A stretch of 64,000 nucleotides of DNA from Simmondsia chinensis (GCA_018398585.1 JAGTTD010000005.1:6069355-6133354), one strand, 5' to 3'; numbered from the stretch's first letter, positions 34,785-47,109 are shown. Notes: a model not told the origin generated them from the sequence alone. Numbers and translations are program-made.

Positions 34785-34983
34785 TGTTGAAGACTCTGCA
34801 CGTGAGTCTTATATAAGAATCTCACATTGGAGTTGTGAGAATAAAGAGATTAATTTATAAGCCTGATGGGTTACTCCACCTATTGCCAATTGGTTTAGGG
34901 ATAGAATCTCACTTAGACTTATATGTGGATCTCGTGTGTGCCAACTCTATTGGTCAGGCCTAAAGGCCTGATGAAATTTAACA
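34785..34983 (+). mobile_element. TRIM-1 solo LTR
   Basis: 199 bp from TGTTGAAGACTC to GAAATTTAACA with a perfect 5-bp target duplication ATTAA (34780-34784, 34984-34988). It contains GGGTTACTCCACCTATTGCC and ends only 23 bp before TRIM-2. Confidence 0.88.
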
Positions 34984-35006
34984 ATTAACTCAAAAATCGT
35001 TTGATA

Positions 35007-35629
35007 TGTTACATATCAAAGGAGGTTCCATCCCAAAATCAATTGGCAACAGGTGGAGTAACTCCCCTAGTATATAAATTGGTTTTTTTTTTTGGTGATC
35101 CTACCGATATAGGATGCCCTTGGGCTGTAACAAACCACCATGCTCCACAACCTTCGCCCTCGACGGCTTCACTCTAGGTAGCTTCACTCTGAGTATGTAG
35201 CCATTTCCTTTGGACCACATCACTCTAATCTAAGTAGCCCTCTACTAGGTAGCCATTTTCTCTCGTGGACGGTGTCACTCACTCTGAGTATATAGTCCTT
35301 TTCTCTGGACGGTTTCAGTCTACTCTAGGTAGCCCTCTCCTAGGTAGCCCTTTCCGAAACTTAGGCCCGTTATAAGTGGTTTTTCCAGCACGGCCATCGA
35401 GCATAGTCCATCCCACACCGGACCGAGCATGACTCCGGAACAGGGTCCGTCCCACCAAGCCGAGCTCCTTGGAATCGATCCGAGGATCGATGTCTTTAAT
35501 ACCATTATTACATACCGAAGGAGGTTCTGTCCCAAAACTAATTGGCAATGGGTGGAGTAGTTCCCCTAGTATATAAATTGGTATTTTTTTGGTGATTCTA
35601 CAGATGTGGGATACCTTTGGACTGTAACA
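35007..35629 (-). mobile_element. TRIM-2, complete 623-bp miniature LTR element
   Basis: LTRs at 35007-35132 and 35506-35629 begin TGTTACATA (second copy TATTACATA) and end CTGTAACA. They share CCCCTAGTATATAAATTGG, a TATA-like core. Flanks TGATA and CGATA agree at 4 of 5. On the minus strand TGGTATTAAAGA follows the LTR, near the tRNA-Met primer site TGGTATCAGAGC, so the element is minus-oriented. The 373-bp interior has short repeats of GGCTACCTAG and no ORF of note. Confidence 0.8.
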
Positions 35630-37710
35630 CGATAATTGCTCAATAGTAACTCAGATAATTCGGTTCAGTCCCAAAGTCAACTTGATTAAGAGTTTAACTC
35701 AATAGAGCATGACTTGACTTGATAATGAGCTTGACTTAGTTCCTTAGGTTAATGAGCCGAAGGTCAAACAAACTAATTTTTTATCGAACCAAATTCCATC
35801 AAAAGTTCGAAACCTTAATTCAAGTTCGAACAAGCAGTGTTTGACTTGTCCCGGCTCGTTCACACTGCTGCCTGCAAATTTAATGCAAGTAAACATACAT
35901 ATTTTCAAGAATTTTGAGCTTAACTTCGCCTAATAAAACCAGACCGTTTCAAAAAAAAAAAAAAAGTTTCCATCATATAAGCTATTGCATATCAGAATAC
36001 CAAACAATTTGAAATATTTAACTACATATAAGTAGCCTTCATTTGTTTTTAAATTCTTAGTTTAATTGTGACAACGCAACCATTATGGATAATTATATTT
36101 AGAATAATTATTTCATGTGTTAATCGTGTTAGTAAATTAATTAATTTGTGATGGAGACAGAAATAATTACATAATAAATACATAGAGCCATTTAAAACCT
36201 TTACAAATGAAATTTCTTAGAAAATGAGGTGAAGTTTTACACACCATAATGTGAACTCACTACATCATGTTGAATTAGATCGAATTCGCAAATTGACAAT
36301 AATCTAAATATTAATTTATTCTTAAATAAGATTATCTGATCCAGTCTAAATTACGGTGATGACAGGTATTTCAACATTTTTAGGGATGTTCATCACAACT
36401 TCAATCATACATCAGAAATAAGACTGATAAAGATTTGGAATAGGGGTCTAAGACCAAACCAAATAGAATTCAACTAAGAATGGTCATTAGTAAATGACTC
36501 GATCGGGTTAATTTTCTACTCAGACTAGTATTTACAAGTAGACTATACCGAGGTGCTAACTTAGCCTATACTAAAACTCCTAATTGAGGTAATGAAACGG
36601 TCTTTTTAAATGTACATCCATTAATAGTGACATCCTTTTTAAGTATTATTATTCATTTTTCCTTGTTGGAAAGTTGAAGGAAAAACGGATTGTTAGTGGA
36701 CAATCACTAAAACTATGGGTTGTTTACCCCAACGGTCCTGACACTTTATCATTGTGTGTTGTTAATCTAGTCCTTTTATTTTTAATTATGTCGATTTAGT
36801 TTATAATGTACGTTGTATCATTAGAAGAGCTCCTGGAGCAGCTGGACCGCCAGAAGCCCAAACAGTCGAAAGCACTAATTTGCACAGCCAACTTCAAATG
36901 GATATAACTTTTCATTCGTAAGGAGTTACGGGGACCATGCAAGCCCAGACACTTTGTTTCTAGCCTCGGCTATTTTTTGTCAAATTTAGCTTCTAAACAT
37001 GTTCTCGAGCCACTTTTATGTTTTCTGCCTAGTTTAGGAGTCGTTTCGTGATTTTGTATTTTTGTGGCATTTTTGTAATTTTTCATATTAGGGTTTCTCT
37101 TTATTTTCCTATAAATAGTAGCTGTGAATGGTTGTATTGCTTATTCTCAAAAGTTTCTGAATTTTAAATCCTATTTTTCTCTCTCTTCAGTTAAAACGAG
37201 ATATTATATGTTTACATTTTTAGAATCGGATTATAAGCTCATAATTGGTTAAATATTCTTACGTTTTTAGACATTTATAAACCTTTAAGGAGGTTGAACA
37301 TATAACATGAAAGAGGAATTGTATTATTTTTTTGGGTTAGCGGTTAACCGGCATAACCGAACTGAATTACCGAAAGTTGGTTAACCGGTCTTTTAAGTTA
37401 CGGTAGCGGTTAGAGATTTTTGAGTATTTTGGTTACGGTTAACCGAACCAAAATACTTTTCGGTACAATTAACCAAACCATGAACACCCCTAGTTAAAAC
37501 TGTATCGATTTAGAATTGAGGGAGAAATAGAGAAGAATTTGAGGAAGAGATAGACAGAAAAGTAAGGGAGAGAGACAGTTTGATCAACATTCCAAAATTA
37601 TAAATTCATTACAACCTAATTGCCCTCTATTTATAGAATTAGGGAGGGGGATAACTAACTAATACTATCTTAATTGCATAATAAAAGAAAACTTACCTAT
37701 ATCGTCATTA
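35630..37710. other. Intergenic, no gene
   Basis: Contains a stretch at about 36800-37200 with TCCTATAAATAGTAGC and a CTCTCTCTTCAG end that looks like an LTR or promoter leader, but no partner repeat is in the window. 37330-37490 has GGTTAACCG-type short repeats. Nothing coding. Confidence 0.45.
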
Positions 37711-37722
37711 ATATAAAGCTAC

Positions 37723-40428
37723 TTTTTTTTCAATAAATTGCGACAAAGTCGCTAAACAAGCCTGCCACTCGCTAGGTGAGGCCTAAGTCCGACCGCAACA
37801 GCATGGGGACCAAAAGCAGCAAACACAAAACAAGAAAATAGGAACAAAACGCTCTCCTTAAAACACGACACAGCAACCAAAGGGCATAGGACCAGAAAAG
37901 AAACGGGAACAAGAAACAACAGCGCTCGCAGAACCAACATGCACAGGGATCGTAGCTGAAGAAGAACCAAAAGGCCGGCACAAGACCCATGAATGGGACT
38001 GAAGCCACCCCCAACACCGAACTTAAATCATTGGGCAAGAATGTCTACCACCATAGCCGGGTCGAAACCATCAAAGTTGAGACCCACTTTTTCTCCTATC
38101 TCTATTATCCGCTCTGCTTTCAGGATCCTCTTATCATACTCCTCTTCAGTGATCTTGTGGATTCGATTTCCCCTATTCTGTTTTTTTCCTCTTTCCAGCT
38201 GTCTTAGACGATTTTCCAACATCACTTCTAATAGAGATATCCTTCAGGAAGTCTTGCAACTCCCGCTTCTCTCTTTCCTTTATCTTGCGTTTGATCGCTT
38301 TTCTCTCTCTTTTTGTTGTGCCAAATTTTTCCTTTTTCCTCTAGCCCATGCTAGGCCCTTCCATTGATGGAGTTGATACTAGCTGACTCTTTAGCAAACT
38401 ATCCTCAGCTTGAGAGTTACCGATTGCTGTTATGGGCTCGAATCTTGGAGGGAATTCAGGCGCGGATGTTGTTCACTCGTTATCACTGTTACTTCCTTGA
38501 GTATCGGTATCAGGTGTGGTTATCTAAGTATGATGTTGATCAGTTGGAGCTTCACCATTCTCAACCCATGGCCGTAGTAGGGGATGCCGAACCACCTACT
38601 GTGGAGCATAAGGCACAGCATGCTGGAGCGATCGCTGCAGGGCCCATCTCCCAATGATTTGGCCTTTGAGGTGGAGGGAAGCATGTCCAGACGGCTGCCA
38701 AGCAATTCCCATCCCTTCATTTGCCAACCGCGGGGCAGGAATTCTAATCTCCTCACTAATAATCGAGCGTTCTGGTACCAGCTGCAAAGAAGGATGAACC
38801 TGTGAAGAGTGTCTTGCCACGGTCATGGATTCGTTTCCTTGGGGGGAATGTGATGGGGAATAGGCCTGCTCCGTATCCAATCTAGCAGATGCGGCTTTGG
38901 ACACAACACTGGGAGATTAGTCTGGTACTAATACAGAGCTTCCTTCTTTAACGAAGATCAAACGGGTTCCTCCACTGTGGTGAACCTGGACCATTTGGTG
39001 GATACATGTTATGTGGCAAGTGTCAATCAGAATCCTTGCTACATCAGCGCACCTCATAGTGGATGTTCTGGGATCCACCCTAATAAACTTCCCCCATATT
39101 TTGGCAAAATCGGCAAAGCATTCATTTGACTAACACTAGATAGGCAATCATGGATTTCGAGCCAAACCCTTCTGTTAAGGGATCCAAGCATATTTCCAGA
39201 GTACTTATATACTTCTCCGAACATTCATAGGAGAATCTCCTTACGGGGGCCGAGGTAAGCATCCATAGTGTCAATCGAATCACAGACCAGAATAAAGGAG
39301 TTATCGCTTAAGCCTTTAGGTGTAAGCCCGTAGAGGTCATTTTCGGTGATAAATGTAAGAACATTATCGAGACTAGCCTCACCAGATGAATGGGCAATTA
39401 TTGACTGCTTAAGCCATGCCTCAACACTCTTGTTAGAATTTGACACTGCAATCCTTGGAATATCTGTGTTAGCATGTGCCCCATTCCAATTAGTTGATGC
39501 GCTCCCCAGGTCTTGAGTCCTACATGCGGTTCTGACTTACTGTGTTGTGCTCTGCTGTGGTTGGCCTCAAGTGGATGTAGGTCGTGCACTTCTGACTGAG
39601 TTTGCCTATTGCACCCTGAGCTTTACACCCGCAACCCATCTTCCGTTCATGGAATTGACAGCCCGTGTAGCTTCATTCAAGTCATGAAACCGAACAAAGC
39701 GAAAAGACCGTGTAGTTCTCAATCTTCTTTTCACAGGGACAAATGTGTCATATATTGATCTGAAGGCACGAAAAACAGCCCTAGGTCACGAATTTGTCGT
39801 TCTTTCATGTAGACCACCAACGAAGATGGATGTCCCTATACCGACGTGTAGCATTTTCGGTGGTTGAAGAAGGATTCTTAGAGCTGCACTAAACCCGCCC
39901 GTTCCCTGTGAAACGCAACAGAGGAAAAAGAGATCTAGTGGAGATGGTGGTGTTTGGTGGAGAACTTTGATGTTGTGGATGGTGATGTTGGTGTTTGGTG
40001 GTGAAAATGGAGGTCTGGTAGAGATGGTGGTGGGCGGTGGTGGAAGTCGGTGCTGCATTAGTGGGAGGTGAGATCTGGTGGTGGATGGTAGAAATTGGAG
40101 GTGGAGAGTGTTGGTGGAGGTCAGTGGTGGCTATGGGGTGGTCGAATCGAACCGGGAGGTGGAGGCACGGTGGTAGCTATGGTGGCGTACTTGGTTGTTA
40201 AGAAGGGGGGTGTTGATGTTCCCTCGATGGGCCACCTAAGTGCTGACGGAGTGCGGCGTCCGTTGTACGACTGGACCGGCAGGACACGTTCAGTCCTTGA
40301 CGGTGACTCCGACCCTAGGGGAGCTATTCACGCGCCCTCACACGCCGGGAATGGGTGGCACATCAGGGGTCTTTTGACCGTTGGGGGTCTGTTTTTAGGA
40401 GAGAGAAGAGAGGGTTCTTTTGACCATT
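37723..40428 (-). mobile_element. Full-length ORF2-less L1-type element with RRM-bearing ORF1
   Basis: 2706 bp with target duplication ATATAAAGCTAC (37711-37722) and ATATAAAGTTAC (40429-40440), one mismatch. Minus-strand order: a ~370-bp leader, ORF1 (about 40058 to 38028), then at once a G/T-rich 3' UTR ending GTCGCAATTTATTGAAAAAA. There is no endonuclease, reverse transcriptase or RNase H. The 5'-truncated copy at 19189-20459 has the same ORF1-to-3' UTR junction but a different target site. Confidence 0.85.
38028..40058 (-). pseudogene. L1 ORF1 with RNA-recognition motif
   Basis: The N-terminal frame has TSIFVGGL (RNP2) near 39800-39830 and, in a shifted frame, TRSFRFVRFHDLNEA (RNP1) and AVNSMNGRWVAG, i.e. 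an RRM as in one large class of plant L1 ORF1 proteins. Next come SVEAWLKQSIIAH...GLSDNSFILVCDS, VWLEIHDC and SRFTTVEEPV, then the same Ser/Pro/Gln-rich and Lys/Arg-rich region and end motif (EIGEKVGLNFDGFDPAMV) as at 19195-20149. Several stops and frameshifts make it inactive here. Confidence 0.8.
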
Positions 40429-40440
40429 ATATAAAGTTAC

Positions 40441-40669
40441 TTACTAAAATACTATTTAATCATATATCTAATACGTGATTAATTTATTTATCTTGTATTA
40501 ATTTTTTATAATTATAATACCATATTTTAATAACTCTAAAGTAATGCACTCAAACTAAGCCAAACTAGGAGTGTGACCCAAGGAGACCTAACATTAAATG
40601 TGAACAGGACCCTTAAATAATGCAGTCAAATTAGTGGTAGAGAGTCCTCTGTAATATTTTTCTTTTTTT

Positions 40670-40700
<31 letters not shown>

Positions 40701-41289
40701 GGTCAAATGTGAAACTTTTCGAGGACAATGATATATTTATAAAAAATAAACATTTGACTATGTTCACAAAATTATTAAATTATAAAAAATAATGTCAAAT
40801 TAGTTTTATTTTTATAAGTTAAGGATCTTGTATCATATATCAGATATATAATTAAATGTATTTTTTTAAATACGGTACAACTGTTCATTTTATATATGTA
40901 AGGAAAGGAAGTAAATGTCAATGTCCATCAACATCCTTCATGTTTCTTTAGACCAGGTATTGTTAGAAAAATAAATACGAGCAAACAGAACTTATTTGTT
41001 AACAAATGAAATTGTTATCGTGTTATCAGACGTTATTATCCTAAAGTCATTTATGTACCCATATTATTATAATGGGACTGGACTGATTGACACTGTGTAT
41101 CCCAAGATTTAGACGATGTATAATGTTGTAATTAGTCCAGAGCGCTGGATTACAACATGCCTTAATATTGTCCAGTAAAGGGAACGAGTTGAACAAGAAA
41201 GGAGCTAGACTGAAACAGAGAATGGAAGAGTTGTTCCTATTTTTCTTGTATCTTTTCGGCTAGAAGAAGAGGTCCTAATTATACCGAGT
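40441..41289. other. Intergenic with poly-T/poly-G run
   Basis: About 40663-40702 a T run passes directly into ~23 G. Otherwise AT-rich, no gene recognised. Confidence 0.6.
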
Positions 41290-41456
41290 CAACAAAAAAA
41301 ATCACACAACACTACACAGTTTCATAGGGTTGCACATAGGGACAACCCTTCCCAGGTCTACTATAAATCCCCTCACTCCTGATGAAAGTAAGATTTGATC
41401 CCAAATCTCAATTATCATGCTAAGAAGCCTTATCAGCCAAGCCAGCTGGCACCTTC
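41290..41456 (-). mobile_element. Candidate tRNA-derived SINE
   Basis: The minus strand starts GTGCCAGCTGGCTTGGCTGA (A-box-like TGGCTTGGCTG), has GGGATCAAATCTTAC (B-box-like) about 45 bases on, then a body GTAGACCTGGGAAGGG...GTGCAACCC and ends in a T-rich run. The pol III box layout fits a tRNA-headed SINE; no target duplication was found. Confidence 0.5.
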
Positions 41457-41710
41457 GTTGAGGCCATCCATATCGGTTTTTTTTTTTTTTTTTCTTTTGA
41501 AAATTATGACTCTAATCCACATAAATGATCAAATTATACTCTAGAACTAATAATAAATTATACTATGATCTATATCTAAGATGATTAAAAAATTAAATTA
41601 TTATTTACATTAGAGGTTCATATATATTATTTGTTGTGTCAATTTAATCCCTTTTATTTTTAATTATGTCAATTTAGGTCTTAAATTTGCCTTATTTCAT
41701 TTTCGTTCTA
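41457..41710. other. AT-rich spacer
   Basis: A 17-base T run at about 41478 and AT-rich text lead up to the RTE target site. Nothing else recognised. Confidence 0.5.
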
Positions 41711-41727
41711 TAGTAAAACTCTTGTGA

Positions 41728-44700
41728 CACCCACGTCTACTGACACCCACCGTCGGCTCTCTCTCTCCTCTGCTCTCTCTCTCTCCTCTGCTCTGCAAGT
41801 ACCAACGTCTACTGACACCCACCGTCGGCCACCTCGCCGGCTCGAATCCACCCACCGGTGACGTGACTGTGACGGCGACGACCCACCGCCGGACAAGCGT
41901 ACCCACCACCACCACCACAACCTCGACCGCGCCCGACCCGACCCACCATCACTTCGACCTCGACCGACCACCTCGAACCACCCTCACTTCGACCTCGACC
42001 GAACACCCACCACCTCGAACCACCCTCCACAACCCACCACCACCCACCACAAGTTGTAAATCCACTCGCCCGACCTGACCCACCATCACCTCGACCTCGA
42101 CCCACCGACTCTCGCGCCCCACCACCACCTCTGACCCACCTCACCACACCGACGACCCACCTCTGACCCGCCACTTCGACCCACCCAGCACCGCACCAAC
42201 CCTGACCACCGCAACTCACCGACGACCCACCACTGCCGGACGCCACTTCGACCTACACACCACACCTCCACTGACACAGCCACCGACCCTCCCCCACCAC
42301 CACACAGCCGCGCAGGCCCTGAGCCCGGCCACCGCCTAATTGCACCCAATCACCCACCACCACCGCCACCACACACGCCACTGATAGTCCAAGCTAGTAC
42401 AGAGGGCCGGTCCACCAAGGCAGTACCGTCCTCAAGGCTTCCACCGATCACCGCCTTCATAAGACCAAACGGGGAGCCGACCGGCGCAGGTAAGTGAAAA
42501 TCGGTCGGCCCAAGGTTTGAATCCTTATCCTTCTACTTCGAGTTCTCGTCTTTTAACTTCTAATAATAGTGCGACTCTTAAATCCCTTTTTATTTTGCAT
42601 TGTTTATCTAGACTTGAGAGTGTACATATCTATAGTGATAGAAGTGTATGAACGTGACTAGACATGAAACTCAAAACGTGAGGCCATCTTTACAGGGGGT
42701 GGGGAGGGGGAGAGAGAGGCCAAAGAGGGAGGGAAATCTAAGAATAGAGACACTAAATATCGGGACATTGAAACAGAAGAGCAATGAGGTAGTCCAAATG
42801 ATGATGAAAAGAAGGATCAATATCCTGTGCCTACAGGAGACTAAATGGGTAGGCTCGAAGGCAAGGGAGATGCTAGGACACAAACTATGGTACTCAGGGA
42901 AAACCAGAGGGAGGAATGGTGTAGGAATTATAGTCGACAACAGTCTTAAGGATAAAGTAGTCGAAGTGGCAAGAACTGGGGATAGGATCATAGGCATCAA
43001 GATGATCGTAGATTGGGAGATAATGAACGTGATCAGTGCCTATGCACTACAGACTGGACTACCAGAGAACGAGAAGGCCGCATTTTGGGAGGACTTAGAC
43101 AGAACGATGCAAACCATACCACAAGATGAACAAGTGGTGATTGGTGGGGACTTCAATGGGCATGTTGGCGAGAAAGAAGATGGATACGCGACTCACCATG
43201 GAGGATTCTGGACTTCGCGGTCATTTATGAGCTCACAATTGCCAGCACCTTTTTCAAAAAGCGTGACGAGCATCTCATCACGTATCAAAGCGGAGAGGCG
43301 AAGACTCAGATCGACTACATCCTACTAAGGAAGAGGGCACAGAGACAATGCAGGGATTGTAAGGTCATCCGAGGAGAGGACCTATCTAAATAACATCGGG
43401 TGGTGTGCGCGGATATAAAGGTCAAGAAGTGGGTCAGAAGAAGCAGGAAACCCGTGCAGGGACGTACCCGCTGGAGAGATTTGAAAGGGGAAAAACTTAG
43501 AGTCTATAAGGAAAGGGCGGATTTAGAGCTCAATTGGGACGAGGAGGGGGATATTAACCGAAAGTGGAATGAATTGGCCCAGAAAATCAGGAGTTTGGCA
43601 CGCGAAGTTTTGGGAGAGTCAAAGGGTGAGACAATCACCCACAGAGAGTCATGGAGGTGGGGAGAGGAAGTCCAACAGAAGATTAAAGCGAAACGAGACC
43701 GGTTTAAGGAGTGTGAGCGCAATAGAGAAGAGGAAAAGAGATGACAATATCAGCAAGCCAAGAAAGAAGTGAAGAAAGCAGTTAGTGAGGCAAAGTCACG
43801 AGCATATGAAGAGTTTTACAAGAGGCTGGACACTAAGGAGGGAGCCAGGGATATATACAAGATAGCCAGAGAAAGAGAGAGGAAGACGAGGGACCTAGGG
43901 CAAGTAAAATGCATTAAAGGAACGGATGGGCAGGTGCTAGTGGAAGGGCATCAAATTAGAGCTAGTTGGAAAGCCTACTTCCACGATCTGTTCAACAACC
44001 GGGGAAACACAGAGATAGATTTAGGGGAGCTCCAGACTACGGAAGAGGATGAGAACGAATGCTATTGTGAGCGAATTACCCCATAGGAGATCAAGGAAGC
44101 CCTAAAACATATGGGTAGGGGAAGAGTAGTTGGTCCAGATGGGATACCCATTGAGGCATGGAAATGCTTTGGACAGAGGGGTTGCAGCTGGCTAGCAAAA
44201 CTCTTTAACCAAATCTTGATGGGGAACAAGATGCCGAAAGAATGGCGGAAGAGCACACTGGTCCTAATCTACAAGAACAAGGGTGATATCCAGAGCTGCG
44301 CCAATTACCGGGGGATCAAATTAATGAGTCACACCCTCAAGTTGTGGGAGAGAGTCATAGAAAAGAGAATACGACAACAGACGGAAGTGACCGAAAACCA
44401 GTTTGGGTTCATACCTGGGAGATCAACAATAGAAGCCATTCATCTCTTACGGCAGATGATAGAGCAATACAGGGAGAGACAAAAGGACCTCCACATGGTC
44501 TTCATCGATCTAGAGAAGGCATATGACAGAGTGCCAGGAGAGGTACTGTGGAGAGTGTTGGGAAGGAGAGGCATCCCGATGCCTTATATTCAGGCCATTA
44601 GGGACATGTATGAAGAGGCATATACTAATGTGCGAATAGGGGAAGGGGAGACAAACACTTTCCCTATTACAGTAGGGGTCCACCAGGGCTCTGCCTTAAG

Positions 44701-45913
44701 TCCCTTCCTGTTCATTCTAGTAATGGATGAGCTCACTAGACATATCCAAGGGGAAGTACCTTGGTGCATGCTTTTTGCAGACGACATAGTTCTGGTAGGG
44801 GAATCTCATGCGGACATAAACAAGAAGCTAGAGCTATGGAGAGGCGCACTAGAATCCAGGGGTTTAAGGATTAGCAGATCTAAGACCGAGTATGTGGAAT
44901 TCAAATTCGACCGTTCCCCCACGACCAGCACCGAGGAGGTTAAGATTGGAGCAAAAGCCGTATCAAGTAAGGAGAGCTTCAAATATCTGGGTTCCATGAT
45001 ACACCACTATGGTGAAGTGGATGAGGATGTCAGTAAGAAGAATAAAGTAGGCTGGCAGAAGTGGAGGATGGCATCCGGGGTGCTGTGTGATAGAAAGTTC
45101 CCGCTAAAGTTAAAGGAAAAATACTATAAGACGGTAGTAAGACCGGCTATGCTATATGGGGCAAAGTGTCGACAAATGAAACAAAATCAAACACAGAGGA
45201 TGAAGGTGGCAGAGATGAGGATGCTACGATGGATGTGTGGCCACACAAGAAAGGATAGGATTAGGAATGATGTGATACGAGGTAAGCTGGGTGTAGCCTC
45301 GATCGAGGAAAAATTGAGGGAGCACAGCCTGAGATGGTTTGGACATGTTAGCAGAAGACCGACCTCAGCCCCAGTCAAGAGGTGTGAATAGCTAAACACA
45401 GAGATAAGCAGAAGAAGGAGGGGCAGACTAAAGAAGAGTTGGCTGGAGACGATTCGTCAAGACCTAACCCACCTAAACCTAAGAGAGGAGATGACCTCAG
45501 ATAGGACAAGTTGGAGGGCTAGCATTAAGGTAGCGCAGATGGCAGAGTAGAGTAGTAAGGGGAGTGGCTGGTAGTCTAAGATTCTTAGGCAAGCATAACC
45601 TCTAGTGTAGCACTATTAGGCTAGCTAAGTCCCTAATCATGCCCATTCTCCTATTTCTTCTTCTTCTTCTTCTTCTTCTTCTTCTCCTTCTCTGTTTTTT
45701 CTTTTTTTTTTTTCCCTTCTACGTTTTCCTCTATATGCATGTTATTGATTGGTGGTTTATTTGCAGGCACTCAACTCCTTCAGGTTGGGGGTCCCCGGAA
45801 ACAGTCTCCTTTCCTGACGGAAGGGGTAAGGCTGCGTACATCAACCCCCCCCCCCGACCCTGCGTTCTGCAGGAGCCGCAAGGCACTGGGACTGCTGTTG
45901 TTGTTGTTGTTTG
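41728..45913 (+). mobile_element. RTE-clade LINE, apparently full length
   Basis: 4186 bp bounded by a perfect 17-bp target duplication TAGTAAAACTCTTGTGA (41711-41727, 45914-45930). The ~0.9-kb leader is C-rich, with a CT microsatellite, a 25-bp direct repeat (41733/41808) and many CCACC/CGACCTCGACC words. Then comes one endonuclease-reverse transcriptase ORF, a 3' UTR with a (TTC)n tract at ~45655, the block GGTTGGGGGTCCCCGG ... GGGTAAGGCTGCGTACATC ... and a (TTG)n end. A truncated relative lies at 3386-3920; its tail is shared by the 5S-headed SINEs. Confidence 0.92.
42648..45550 (+). pseudogene. RTE LINE polyprotein: AP endonuclease + reverse transcriptase
   Basis: Endonuclease motifs: IETLNIGTL, ILCLQETKWVG (catalytic Glu), GVGIIVD, VIGGDFNGHVG. 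RT motifs: GPDGIPIEAWK, LIYKNKGD, NYRGIKLMSHTLK, FIDLEKAYDRVPGEVLW, VHQGSALSPFLF, LFADDIVLV (catalytic FADD). Then the RTE C-terminus KYYKTVVRPAMLYGAKC and MRMLRWMCGHTRKDRIRND, ending RASIKVAQMAE at 45550. It is broken by a small deletion with frame change near 43205 (HHGG to ILDFAV) and by stops at about 43391 (TAA), 43742 (TGA), 44084 (TAG) and 45388 (TAG), several explainable as C-to-T changes. RT core is otherwise uninterrupted for 426 codons. Confidence 0.9.
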
Positions 45914-46084
45914 TAGTAAAACTCTTGTGAAGTTGGCAACATAATTTTTAGTAGCAGAGTGAAGTGTGAGTTCAAGCTGGGTCAACAGGTGGATTTAGAT
46001 TCGGACATAACGAACAAATCAAGAATTACACTATTAGCTCAGCTCAATTTTATTATGGGGCTAAAGTAACGCAATTAAAGCTCT

Positions 46085-46705
46085 GTTTGTTTCGGGGGAA
46101 AACCTCATTCTAAGAAGTGGTTTTCCCCTTTTCCTTTGTTTGGCACATCATTAGCTCAAGGAAAAAGTTTTCCGACCGAAAACTTTTTCCCTCAAATGAA
46201 GAAAATTGACTTCCTTTTCAAAATGGGGGAAGTTGCCATTCTAAGTGACTCGGAAACCTTGGCAGTTATCATCAGGAAAATCGAGATCGAATCAAAATAA
46301 ACCCGACTGTACTGTAGATATTTAATGTCAACAACGAACAAGAATTAGACTAAATAATTAAAAGCAGCTTGGATACTACTTTATTATTATTGCAAAAGAA
46401 TAACTTTAATCAAGTTGAATCGTTATATAATATTATAGAAGGAAATTATCTAGGTAATATTTCATTTTGTTAATTCATATATGTTGTATTATTACATATG
46501 TTGTCCTATAAAAAGATATAAAATGATTGATGAAAAATATTTTTTTAAAACATACACGAAGACATTACAATGGGGAATTAAGTTTTCCTTTGAAACAAAC
46601 AACGGAAAACCTCACTCGAATTTATATTTCCTTGGAAAACCTTTTCCAAAGAAAAATCAATTCCTAGATTTTACTTTTCCGTCAAAACAAACGGCGCCAA
46701 AATCT
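46085..46705. repeat. Tourist-like MITE, eroded
   Basis: Left AGCTCTGTTTGTTTCGGGGG and right AAACAAACGGCGCC are imperfect inverted ends. The interior shows GGAAAACCTC / GAAAACC and AATGGGGGAAGTTGCCATTC, the last nearly the same as in 24402-24986. Confidence 0.5.
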
Positions 46706-47109
46706 AAAAGTGTTAAATTGATACAATGTACAAACTACATAGATGGTTTTTTTTTTTTTAAATTTGCTTTATGCTTCTTAGGGCTTGGGGCTCTCGAACA
46801 CAACCTCTACCTTGAAGGAATAAGACTGTGTACAGTATTGATGTAAAAGCATCCTTTAACATCTGAAATTTGACATTATAAATGATATGTGTATCTAATT
46901 TATAAATTTAAATTAGGTATTTAATAATACAGCTAATAAATTTATTTCCCATAAGTTCATATATATAATAAAGCTTAATTAGTGTGGGGTTCATGAGATT
47001 GAGGCAAGGAAAGTCCTAGATTCACTTTCGATTAGTATTTCATTTAAGATAAACAAATAATCCGAGGGATCCATAAGTTTGACTCGTAGAAGACCTCTCC
47101 AGTACTTAA
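46706..47109. other. Intergenic
   Basis: At 46778-46830 GGGCTTGGGGCTCTCGAACA...GAATAAGACTGTGTACA may be a heavily eroded RTE/SINE tail. No gene seen. Confidence 0.4.

Noticed and set aside
36800..37200. Solo LTR or gene promoter
   Set aside because: A TATAAATAG motif and CT-rich end look LTR-like, but no paired repeat, TG/CA ends or duplication could be shown.
41697..42349. Long overlapping ORFs on both strands in the C-rich tract
   Set aside because: The composition (CCACC, CGACC words) removes stop codons in several frames; this is the RTE leader.
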